From: Liquidambar formosana
Lineage: Eukaryota > Streptophyta > Magnoliopsida > Saxifragales > Altingiaceae
NCBI GenBank assembly: GCA_039720395.1
Contig: CM077826.1
Location: 26,368,430 to 26,432,429 of the forward strand
Reading direction: 5' to 3'
Length of the DNA stretch: 64,000 nt
Part shown: piece after piece, positions 21,622 to 32,351 of the stretch
Layout: the number at the start of each line of letters is the position of its first letter
How positions within the stretch are numbered: the first letter of the stretch is position 1
Position numbers and translations under genes: made by a program
Notes under the pieces: model-generated
Database searches by the model: none
The model's input: only the letters and a program-made list of their open reading frames with translations
What the model was told of the DNA's origin: nothing

Positions 21622-24600
21622 GGGGGGGGCATCCTCTAAACCGCTTTAGCCTCTTTGTTACTCCCTTTAATCGACTAACTTGAAAGAAGAGCATAGGTTG
21701 ACGAAGGAAGAACCCAATGGACTCCAAAAACATTGAAAGTAAACATCCATAGACTTCTAGCCACCTTACAATGAATAAAGAAATGATCCACCGTTTCCAC
21801 ATCTTCCTTACACAAAATACATCTAGTGGGCATAGTAAAGCCTCTTCCAATAAGATGATCTAAGGTCAAACACTTATCATAGCCCACCAACCAACAAAAA
21901 AATGCCAGTTTAGAAGGAACAAAGGCAATCCAAACGATCTTCACCGGGAAGAAAACATTACCAAGAGGCCTTAAAATATTGTAAAAAGATTTTATAGAGA
22001 ATAACCCCTTAGAGTCCTTACGCCACATCAAGGAATCATTCTCACCCACCAAAATCTTGCTATCATAAAGCACTTGGTAAAAACGTAAAACACTTTCCAA
22101 CTCCCAATCATTGAAGCGTCTAGTAAAGATGACATTCCAAAAAATAGCACCATTATTAACAAGTAAACAATCTTTGACCAACGCATTCTTGTCTTGAACA
22201 ATATCAAACAAAGAGGGGAATTCAATCATAAGAGGCAAATTGGAACACCACACTTCCTTCCAAAATCTTGCTCTACTACCATCACCCACTACAAAGCCAA
22301 TCTCCTTCTTAAAAACAAAGAGACCTTGCATAATAGCCTTCCAAGGCCCAAGCCATGGGAACCTCTAACATCCTTAGTCCACCACCCATCACTAGCAACA
22401 CCATACTTCCACGCCATAATATCACGCCATAAACCTTGGTCTCCCTTACCAAACCTCTAAAGCCACTTTGCCATAAAAGCTTTATTAACACACGAGATCG
22501 ATCTAATAACCAAACCACCCAAGCTTTTAGAAAGACCAACGGTACACCAATTAATAAGGTGATATTTTCAAGCCCCTTCCACTCTATTCCACAAGAAATC
22601 TCTTTGAAGCTTCTCGATACTATTAGCCACCAATATAGGGATTTTATGAATGGACATAAAGTAGATGGGAATGCCAGATAACATACTTTTAATAAGAGTC
22701 AATTTATCTCCTTTGGAAAGGTAACCTTTATACTAACCACTAAGTCTCTTATCAACTTTCTCATTAATAGCATCCCAAACTTTAGTATCTTTAAAACGAG
22801 CTTCCAAAGGAAGGCCAAGATACCTAAGCGGCAAGGAGCTAACCTTATAAACAAGGATATTAGCACAACAACTAATATTATCCACCCTACCCATGGGGAT
22901 AACTACACTCTTACCAAGATTCACTTTAAGCCTCGAAACCGCTTCAAAGGAAAGGATAATCCCCCCTTAAATTATGCATTTGGTCCTCATCAACACCACA
23001 AAAGATTAGAGCATTGTCAGCAAAAAGCAAGTACGAAACCTTACCACTCCCAAAACGATCGTCTCCCACCTTGAAACCTTCCACTAAATTAGCAACCATA
23101 GCCTTAGTAATAAACTTACTCAAAACCTCCATAACAAGAATGAATAACAAGGGAGAAATGGGGTCCCTTTGTTGAATACCTCTAGAGCTACGAAATAAAC
23201 CATAAAAAGTACTATTCACCAAAACCGAGAAAGAAGGGGTAGAAATACACCAAGAGATCCATTTGCGCCATTTATCCCCAAAGCCGATTCTCCCAAGAAT
23301 ATAAATAAGAAAATTCCAATTCACATGATCATAAGCCTTTTCCAAATCATTTTTAGCCAAAAGCCCGGGATCCCCGCTTTTAAGTCTAGAATCAACACAT
23401 TCATTAGCCATAAGCACCGCATCCACAATTTGTCTACCACCAATAAAGGCAAATTGTAAAGGAGAGATAAGGGACCCCACAAATTTAGAGAACCTTGAAG
23501 TTAAAATCTTCAAGAAAATCTTATAAACACTACTAAGAAGAGAGATAGGGCGAAAGTTCCGCACATCAATAACCTCCCCTTTTTTAGGGATAAGAGCAAT
23601 GAAAGTAGCATTGAGACTTTTTTCAAACTTTGTATTTTAAAAAATTTCCCAAAAATCTTCAAAAGATCATCTCTAATCACCACCCAACACTTTTTTTAAA
23701 AAGTAATAGACATTCCATCCGGGCCCTGTGCTTTATCCCCACCAAGAGAGTCGATGGCCTCCAAAATCTCCCTTTCTTCAAAAACACTTTCCAAAGAATC
23801 CGCATTCCCATGGTTGATGGCGTTAAAATCTAAGTCATCAACAAAGGGTCTCCAATCCTCCTCTTCATAGAAAAGGTCTTGATAGAAATCAACAATATGT
23901 TTGGAAAAGATATCCTCATCATCCACAAGAATCCCATTAACATTTAATTTTCCAATGAAATTCACCCTCTGGTGAGCATTAGCCACACTATAGAAAAACT
24001 TCGTATTTTTATCCCCTTTACTTAACCAAATAGCTCTAGATTTTTCTCTCCAACTAATTTTTTCAAATCTAGCTAATTTAGCAAACTCCACTTTGGCCTC
24101 CATTCTATTACATTTATCTTCTTCCAACAAACCATCCACTCCCTCCTTCTCATCAAGAATATGGATCAAGTCTAACACCCTTTCCTTGGCCTCCCTAACA
24201 TTACCAAACACCTCTTTATTCCAAACCTTCAAGCAATCCTTCAAAACTTTCAATTTCTTTGCAAATACATAACTACGATGCCCAAAGAAAGAGAAGGAGT
24301 CCCACCAATTTTTAACAAGATTAATAAAGCCATCCTCTTCTAACCACATATTCTCAAATCGAAAAGGACCTCTAACAATTTTCAAACCTTCACTATCAAA
24401 AAGTAAAGGAATATAATTCGAAAGAGGTCTCAGAAGAGCGAATTAAATAGCTCTAGGAAAATGTTCTTCCCATGAATAAGAAAAAAGGAATCTATCCAAC
24501 CCAGATAAACTAGGATTATCCCGATTATTCGACCATGTAAACCAACCACCAACAAGCGAAGGATCACACAACTCATTGGAATTAACAAAATCTGAGAAAA

Positions 24601-25099
24601 GTCTCATAGCTATGGTAGAAACCATGCAATCTTTCTTCTTATTAGAGAAGCGAACAACATTGAAGTCCCCCACCACACACCAAGGAAGCCCCTACTTAGC
24701 TTTAACTCCTTCTAATTCAAGCCAAAAAGACACCCTCAAAGCATCATCATTAGGACCATAGACTCCCGACAAAATCCATTCAAAACCATCATCAACATTC
24801 TTAAAAACACAAAAGATAGAAAAAAAGCCCACTATTGCATCAATTTTGGATAAAACCCTACTGTCCTACATCACAAGAATACCCCATGCTGTGCCAACAA
24901 CTCCCAACTCTACCTATTGAACATAACTACCAGCCCACAAATCTCTAACAAGGTCCCTACTGGTGGCTTCAATTTTGGATTCCTGTAGAACAATAACATT
25001 CCCTTTCCATTTTTTAAAAGCTGACTTAATCCTCTTCCTTCTTTCTAAACTGTTAAGACCCCTAACATTCCAGCAAATGATTTTTAACTTCATAAACAA
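21622..25099 (-). pseudogene. LINE ORF2: endonuclease - reverse transcriptase - zf-RVT, broken
   Basis: Encodes the target-primed reverse transcription enzyme. The APE-type endonuclease starts MKLKIICWNVRGLNSLERRK (from 25093) and continues with VIVLQESKIE and later MVGDFNVVR and GGWFTWSNNR (24676-24443). Reverse transcriptase motifs: NFRPISLLSSVYKIFLKIL, SPLQFAFIGGRQIVDAVLMA, NDLEKAYDHVNWNFL, GIQQRDPISPLLFILVMEVL, LLFADNALIF. The catalytic pair in the last motif is D-N instead of D-D. The zf-RVT part (22331-21675) has FSIKSFYNIL, CILCKEDVETVDHFFIHC. At least four frame breaks are present. The frame ends at the poly-C (plus-strand G8) where copia inserted and resumes at 16598. Confidence 0.85.
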
Positions 25100-27124
25100 A
25101 CTAAATCAAGACGACCATTTCCCCCATTCTCAACCCCAGCCACCAAACTACTATTCTTCTTACCCTCATAATTAATAGTACATTCAAGCTTTTTTAGTTT
25201 TCGTAACCTTCTCTCATCCGAACTAATCAACTTTCTCCTTAGGGGAACCACCTTAACCGACCTACGTTTATTTTCAATAGAAGAAAATAAAGCCGTCAAT
25301 TCTTCCTCAAACCCTCTATAAGATAACCCAAGAAATTTGCTCAAACCTTTCATACAGGATTTAACCCACTCAAAAGCTTCCACTACATCTGCTGACCCAT
25401 TTTCAAGCAATAAATTACTCCTTAAATCCATCTTATCTCCAAAAGAAAAATCTAGCTCAATGCAATCAATCGGGACACATATAATGGGTTCAGAAAAACT
25501 TGAAGAATGCCTACTCATACAATTATTCTCAAAATCAGATTTCGTGCCCCTAGAAGCAAGCTCAACATTCAAGAAGCGATACCCCATCCTCAACTGTGCA
25601 ACGACTGGCAGAAACAAAATCTTCGCCCTTTATCATATTTCTGCACTTTGAAGAAGTCGCTTCAGCTGAATTGCCTATTTCCTTCACTCTCTCAACCCAA
25701 ATTTCCCTACCCAGTTCCAACGCACTATCATTGTCATGAGGGAGGAATCCTCCATGAACAATAGAAGACGAATTCACAAGCACCATAGATAAATTAGGAA
25801 TAAGGGAAGAAAAAGCAAGAAAAGTGGTGGAAGCTTCATGGGTCAAAATGGCTGCCTCCAAACAACCAGACTTGGGCTTAGCAGAAGTAGTCGAAACACT
25901 AGAATCACTAATCTCACTTTTTTTATTGGATTCAACCTTTGAATGAAAGCTACCATCTACCGTCTAGTCATCCAACCCCTGCGCAACCCTTCGCCTGACC
26001 TCACCAACCCTCATCTATCGATTATCCCCCACTTGCCTCCAGTGCACATGAACCGTAGCCTTCCTTCTTCCTCTATCCTTAGGAAACACACTCCGAACAC
26101 TACTAACAACACCGTTGACATTCTCCAAAGGGATGTTCTCCCTAACCTGTAGATCTTGACGGGGATAATTCCTACTCCCGAAGATACTACGAACTGGCAT
26201 AAGGGAAAGAAGAAATTCTTCAACAATTTAAACCCTATAACAAACCCTAAAGGTAGCAACCTCCACAAAACAGGGGATAGAACCGATATTTCGAACCAAT
26301 AATCTCACCTTATCCCATCTCCTTTCCCATTCAACTTCGAATTCTTCAAAACCTCCATAGAAATCACCTATAGATTTGAACAAATCCCAACATCATACAT
26401 AAATAGGTAAACCAGTGATTTAAATCCACTTCTTACCAACCCCTATTAAAACATTTGTACAACCCACCTTATACCTCCACTAGTCCAGATGAAGGGTAAC
26501 ACCCCCTTAGATCTGCATCCTTAATTTAGAATCCTTAAAGCTTCTAGTTCAGAGGGAAGGCAGAAAAGCATCAACCCATCATGCAACATGTGAATTTTGA
26601 CACTAGTACTAACACCCCACACTTTCGAAGCCTAAACCTCAATAGAAGAAATCGACCCTCCATCCCCTATAAATCGACCCATAATACACGATTTAAGAAA
26701 TGTCGTTCTTTAATCCACCTCCTTATCACTGACCTTGAAAATGACTCTATTATCTACAGCATCAACATCACACACACCATTAAGAGGTAAAGAAGGCATT
26801 TCACCATGTTCAGAAAAGAAGGGGTATGCATTCCCAGAACATCTTTCCTTCCAACGTTTGAATTAATTTGCAAGCAACTATTGAGAGACTTCAAGAAATG
26901 GATCCATCCACAAGCATCGTAACCTTCCGGAATAATCACCATACTTTTACTATGGTTAAAAGGGAATTCTGAAAAGAAAATAGCCCTACCTCTATCATTG
27001 GAAGGAACCAAAGCAACCACTTCTCTAAACACACCCACCTCTTTCTAATACAACTTGACTTTAGAACCCTTACAGAGAATATCATCAACAAAAACGATAA
27101 TTTTCTTAACAAAAACCTTTCCAA
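25090..27124 (-). pseudogene. LINE ORF1 (gag-like), fragmented
   Basis: Several minus-strand frames together look like the plant L1 ORF1 product, a nucleic-acid chaperone that coats element RNA. The upstream part (27038 down) includes AIFFSEFPFNHSKSMVIIPE and GYDACGWIHF, the pattern of N-terminal domains in these ORF1 proteins. The downstream part (25617-25090) is open for 175 codons, with basic RRKLISSDERRLRKLKKLEC and INYEGKKNSS at its end, the usual ORF1 C-terminus just before ORF2. Its last codons overlap the ORF2 start by about 10 nt. A CCHC knuckle was not identified. Confidence 0.6.
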
Positions 27125-27657
27125 AAAAACATTTCTAGAAAAACCTCTTCCTTTTTCATTAATCCTAACAAATCATCCCCTGCTTTCATTAACAATAGAA
27201 ATCTCGAAGGTTTTCCCTTAAATCTGAAAAATCTAACTTCTATTCATTCCTATGTGAAAAATCTGAAAAATCTTGAAGGTTTTCCCTGCATCTACATCTG
27301 AAACCCAAAATCAATGGCTCGAGTCACAACGGCTGATGAAACCCTAAATCGCACCCATTGCAAACCTCGTCTCGATGGTTCTGCTATAATCCGTCAAAGA
27401 GATAGAGAAAAAGAAAGAACAGGAGAGGAGAATCGCCAAAAGGCGGTTGCCGCGAAAAGTGAGAACCCTAGACACCTTTCCTCTTTCGTGATTATAATCT
27501 CAATACAATCGATGGCGAGTATGCAAGGGAGATCATTGAACTCCGACAAGATCGTTGGAACCTGGTGAAGTATGGCGACGATCGATGGCTAGGTAACTAG
27601 AAATTGGTGACCTCATAGCAGGAAAGATTGTCACTGCCATACTTGATCTCTCTTTTT

Positions 27658-27755
27658 TATTTACAAGGATTTTATCAATCTTATCCTCATAAAAATTTTA
27701 CAAATTCTATTTCAAAAGAAAATTTCACCTAAAAACTCCTTATCCAAACATAGTA
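27658..27755. mobile_element. Right arm of the split palindromic MITE
   Basis: The inverse complement reads ctatgtttggataagg...gaaatagaatttgtaaaatt, matching the left arm's ctatgtttagataaat...gagatggaatttataaaat. Its inner edge carries the LINE TSD tatttacaaggatttt (27658-27673). The superfamily is not certain. Confidence 0.7.
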
Positions 27756-28880
27756 TAAAGGAAAAATACAAAAATATCAGATTTATGTGATTCAGTAATG
27801 TTATTTTCAAATTATATTAGGATTATGGTTTATTTGAGAAGTATAAGTATTTTATGTGGTATAGAAATTATCGTAAGGGCAGTGCTAGCATAACATACTA
27901 TCATTGCTTGACAGTCAAATCATGGCCACACATAGGTTGACCTTTTTATAAAAATCCATAATTTATTACTTTTTATGATCATGATTTAATTGTCATTGTT
28001 TTGAGTGTCATGATTTCTATTATGCCATTATTTCCCTTATCATTATTATTATTGTTGTTATTATTAATATTAAAGCAGTGATACATAGGACCACTATAAG
28101 GGGATGAAATGTTGGGACGACTAATGTCCTTGAAGCTAATTAGTCAGTTCAAAAACCACCTAAATAGGTAAAGTCGAAAATACCCACCACACAGGGCAGA
28201 ACCAACCAACTGAAAATCACACCTAATTCAAAAAACGAGATTTTCACACTGATTTTGAGTTTGCAAAATCAAATCACTTGATCCAAACTAAGGAAAAAAG
28301 AAAATAAAATCTATAAGAAAATTCAAGATAAATATAAAAATAAAAATATCAAGATAAAATCATTAAATTAAAACATAATTCATGCAACCAAGAGCACACA
28401 GGGCAGAACCAAGATAATTATCTGAAGAACCGACATAATTATCCGAAAAACCAGATTTTTCACACAAAAAAACTAGAAACTCAAGATAATTATATGAAGA
28501 ACTGACATAATTATCCGAAAAACAGAGATAATTATCTTATAAAATCAAGATAATTATCATGATTTATGAAAGAAAAAACTTCGAATTTAAAAAAAACAAT
28601 GTAGAAGAAAAAAATTATCTTGATTCAGTTTGATACAACCAATAGTAGTTATAAAAAATAAAAAATTAAAAAAAAAAAACCAAACCTAAAACCCAAATTA
28701 GATCTAACCAACAATGAAAATGGTCAAAGATGTTGTTACGGTATGCTCAAACAGGGAGGATTAAGAGACGTGGTGCATATCAGTGGTATCCTACTTCGCC
28801 GTCGATGGTAGTCGGTTGTAAGTGTTGATCAGAAAAATATCATGACGGTGGTTACCAGTGTGACGTTGCTTGCCGGAGAT
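27756..28880. other. Intergenic DNA with diverged short repeats
   Basis: No gene is seen. A block around 28396-28560 repeats (a)agataattat-tgaagaac and acataattatccgaaaaac about 72 bp apart, and cacacagggcagaaccaa occurs at about 28190 and 28395. AT content is high. Confidence 0.4.
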
Positions 28881-29150
28881 GAGGGTCGTCAAGAGACAAA
28901 ATCCTGTCGGAGATGGGGTTTGCAGACCTTTACTCTTCATTATCTTCAGGTGACAACGACGAATTTAAGCCTTCTTCCATGTTAGCTTCAACTATATTGA
29001 GAAAGAAGGCAAAGAGAGAGAGAGGGTCGTCAAGAGACAAAATCCTGCCGGAGATGGGGTTTGCAGACCTTTACTCTTCATTATCTTCAGGTCACAACGA
29101 CGAATTTAAGCCTTCTTCCATGTTAGCTTCAACTATATTGAGAAAGAAGA

Positions 29151-29154
<4 letters not shown>
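28881..29154 (+). repeat. 141-bp tandem duplication
   Basis: The unit starting gagggtcgtcaagagacaaa occurs at 28881 and 29022, 141 bp apart, with only a few substitutions (ctgtcgg/ctgccgg, ggtgac/ggtcac, aaggc/aagac). 141 is a multiple of three, so an open frame runs through both copies. A (GA)n tract starts right after the second copy, and a short one ends the first. Confidence 0.9.
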
Positions 29155-29206
<52 letters not shown>

Positions 29207-29242
29207 AGAAAGATGATGTTACAGATGGAAAGAGAGAGGTAG
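28913..29242 (+). CDS. Uncharacterised 109-aa open frame built from the duplication
   Basis: From ATG 28913 the frame reads MGFADLYSSLSSGDNDEFKP, SSMLASTILRKKAKRERG and repeats it 47 residues later as MGFADLYSSLSSGHNDEFKP, then continues into an Arg-Glu run coded by the microsatellite. I do not recognise the repeated peptide. Changes between copies are few (D/H, A/T). No TATA box, splice context or family resemblance supports expression. It may be a degraded exon whose unit was duplicated. Confidence 0.2.
29155..29202 (+). repeat. (GA)24 microsatellite
   Basis: An uninterrupted GA dinucleotide run directly after the second 141-bp unit. Confidence 0.97.
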
Positions 29243-32200
29243 AAGTGTATTTAATACACATCCCGCTTATTAAGGCTACTTTTTTCTTCTTTCTATTAAG
29301 TGTGTCAGTAGGCTACTTTTTTCTTCTTTCTATTAACTGCATCAGCTTATTTTCGCAGGGATAAGGGTTGTTTTAGTCAAAATACATGTTGCACCCTAGT
29401 TAACACATGGTTTGGTCCTGGAAATTCGTCCTCTTTATCATTTTCCTTAATATTAATATGTTATTTAATAGATGATTGTATAAGATTATGAAAATAAATA
29501 TTTTATTGCATATAACCCATTTTATAATATTAGTTGCATGTTATTAATGAGGTGTCAACACCATCTTAAGGTTTGCATGTGGGGAGAATAGGTGGCAATT
29601 CTTTACTATAGCAAAATGCATGGGTTAGTGAAGTTTTCCAAATTTATTTAAAGTTTTGCATATAAATGGAATATGTAGCATATGGTGGGGATATAAGCTT
29701 GCATGGGAGGATACATGTGTCATGTAACTAAGCCTTTTAAGTTTTGACTCATCTCATTTGGGATGCTATAAATACCAAACATCTTCATTTAGCTACTTCT
29801 AGAAAATAGTGAGAAAGATGAGAATTAGAGAGGTAGAAAGAGATAGAGAGGAATTCTAAAGAGAAAAGCTTCTTCTTTGCTATATCAAATTTATGTGTTG
29901 TCTCATTTAGTTATCTCATTTAGTTAAGGTAGGGGATTTAATTATTATATGACGAATGATGGAATTTTCGTATATATATTGAGTTTTGATTTATGTAAGG
30001 CAATTGATAAAGAGGGGTGCTATATGAGTCGAAAGTCATAAGATGAACTATAAGCCGACCATTTACGTCATCTCTCCTCCTATCAATTAAAAGCATATCT
30101 CACCAATCTGTATAAAAAAATTTGCTCGTTGGTCAAAAATTTGCTGACATAGTCATTATGATTCTTGGAAATAGGTGTTGACATAGTTATTAGATTAAAT
30201 TTTGAGTTAATTGTGATGATCTTGTAAAAGTGGGACCCATAGATCAAGCAGTTTTTTGTTAACATAGTGAATATGTTTTGACCGTTTCATCGAATATAAT
30301 TTGGTAATATTTTAGAGTTTTAATGAGTGTAGAGGTTTGATTCTATGTGTCTCGACTCATAGGACTTATGATAGGTTAAGTCCTAGTTGGATTTAGAAAC
30401 TTAAGGTTAGTGGTCGTCACCCAGCCGCCTATATATTTCATTGTGTGTTATGGAACCCTATCATCCAAAAGTTAGGAAGGCTAGGTGTAGCACCACGGCC
30501 GTCATCAGGTTTTTCTATTCTTGCAGGTAGAAGCATCTCTATAGTGACTACGTTTTCGACTCCTACTAGTATGTTTTGATTATTTATTCTTTTGTGATTT
30601 GCTATACTACATAGATCTGATCCATCTTGTTTTCGCTTCCACTTAGTTAAATATTATTTGCTTTAATATTTTCTATCGAAGCGTACTCAATACGCTTTAG
30701 CTACTCGCCTCATATTTTTCACACACACACTATTTCTCCCAATCTCTTTCTCTCCAGCTATAAATGCCCATATCTCCTTCCAGAAAATCATTCTCTCTCT
30801 CTCTTTCTCTCCCTCCCCCCCTTTTTTCTTGATATAAGTGACATCGGTCTACGTCTAGCGCATAATCGTGGGTTTAGAGCATGGTGCATTTGAGTTTAAG
30901 CTTATAAATCAAGGTTGGAGTTTGTCAATCAAGACTGGTAGAGTTTGATTGTTGAGAGACAAACCTTATTTTGTAGATTGAAGCATATAGGCTCTGGGTT
31001 TTTCGATAATTAAGGCTTGTAGAGTTTGATCGTACGTTGAACGACCAGCAACACCGAAGGTTGTTAATCGACTGGATATGGTGATGATATGTCCTCTTCC
31101 TCCTTCTTCCTTTTTTCTTTTTTCCCAATTTCTTTCATTGGTCTTTCTTCCCTTATTTATAAGCTCTAGGTATGTGAGAACTATAGAATTGAATGAATAG
31201 TGGCAAGATAAAAAAGTTACTAACTTGCAATCTGTAATTTAGCTTGAAATTTAACTTTATTAGCTAGAAAATTTCACCACTTTTGAAAATTTAGCTTGAA
31301 ATTTAACTTCCTTTATTAGCTAGAAAATTTCCCCACCTTTGAAAATTTAGCTTGAAATTTAACTTTATTAATTAGAAAATTTCCCCATTTCAAGTATGTT
31401 TTAATTGATTTTTCTAAATTCTTAGCTAACTTTACTTGATTTTAAGTTCTATTAAACTTAGCTTGAAATTCTTTTATTGAATTTCCTACCGATTATGGGT
31501 ATTGTTTCGAAACTCTCAACGAGTACAATCCAAAATAATATTTTTTTTAATCAAAAGTAGACTTGTAAAATAAAAATTATTGCATTTTTAAGCAAAATGG
31601 TGGTAATCCCGCAAGAATAGGAAACAATTAGAGCAAAGTGCTAGATTTTACCAAATTGCCATGGTCTTACCATTCGGCCAACAATAGTGGGTCTAACAAT
31701 CATTTCTCATTGATAAATATTTATAATAGTTTTTTTTTATGATAATTGATTTTATCGATGATCAAATATTTGGAGATGATATTTGAGGTATATAATTGAG
31801 ATGTTTTATTTACTATTTTTATGATATTTAAAATTTCGTTTGTTGTATAGAAATTATATTTCCTTTGGGCAATTGTAGCTTACCCCATATATTTTAAGGT
31901 AATCGTCATTGAAGGCACGTATTAGAATTGGGGTTAAGATTTGGAGATATTATTTTACTGATTTATTTTATTTGTTATTTTTATAAAGTTGATGTAAATA
32001 TTATTTAATAAAATGAGCAATGTATATTGATGATTTTTAGGTTAGTCACTTCTTTTCGCAATTGTATTATATTTTATAATCTCAAAGGTAATTTCATTTT
32101 TGGAAAGTTTTATTTCTTAGGGAACTCATAGATTTGAACAATTAAAGGAAGATCAAATCCACTATCAATAATAAGGATTTAGTATTAAGCTTGTGGGTAG

Positions 32201-32343
32201 CGCTGCATATGAAAAATTTCACGAGAGTGCTATCCCCAAACCCCCATATTAGGCTTGTGGGTAGCTACATTGGGCATCTCGTTTGAGCTACAAGAATAAT
32301 CAACCTTTACCCTCCAAAAAAGTCCCTCTTGTTGAACCCTAGC
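29243..32343. other. Intergenic DNA with promoter-like motifs and a tandem repeat
   Basis: No coding gene is recognised. Two TATA-type motifs followed by similar leader-like text are present: gctataaataccaaac (about 29765) and gctataaatgcccatatc (about 30758), the latter with ccagaaaatca and then a CT-rich run. A three-copy tandem repeat lies at 31241-31395. The last 150 bp is host DNA flanking the hAT element. Confidence 0.4.
31241..31395. repeat. Three-copy tandem repeat, 52-56 bp
   Basis: Units starting agcttgaaatttaac lie at 31241, 31293 and 31349, each followed by ttagctagaaaatttc (third copy ttaattagaaaatttc). The motif agcttgaaattc recurs alone near 31459. Confidence 0.85.
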
Positions 32344-32351
32344 CTTGGAGT

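Larger units (their letters stand above)
16296..27657 (-). mobile_element. LINE (L1-type non-LTR retrotransposon), split by a copia element
   Basis: Reading on the minus strand: a 5' UTR (27657 to about 27130), ORF1 remains, endonuclease, reverse transcriptase, a zf-RVT region, then, across the copia insertion (16599-21621), the last coding segment and 3' end. The terminal poly(A) appears as a plus-strand T run at 16292-16312. A 16-bp TSD is readable: tatttataaggatttt (16280-16295) and tatttacaaggatttt (27658-27673), one mismatch. It is near full length apart from the insertion, but carries many stops and frameshifts, so it is dead. Confidence 0.85.

Noticed and set aside
21572..25861. Plus-strand frames across the LINE
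   Set aside because: They are antisense to endonuclease, RT and ORF1 coding sequence and carry no recognisable domain.
27314..27568. 84-codon plus-strand frame
   Set aside because: It lies in the 5' UTR region of the minus-strand LINE, close to its TSD; there is no independent support.
28390..28560. CRISPR-like array of agataattat units
   Set aside because: Spacing and units are irregular and diverged, and the DNA is plant nuclear; it is a simple decayed tandem repeat.
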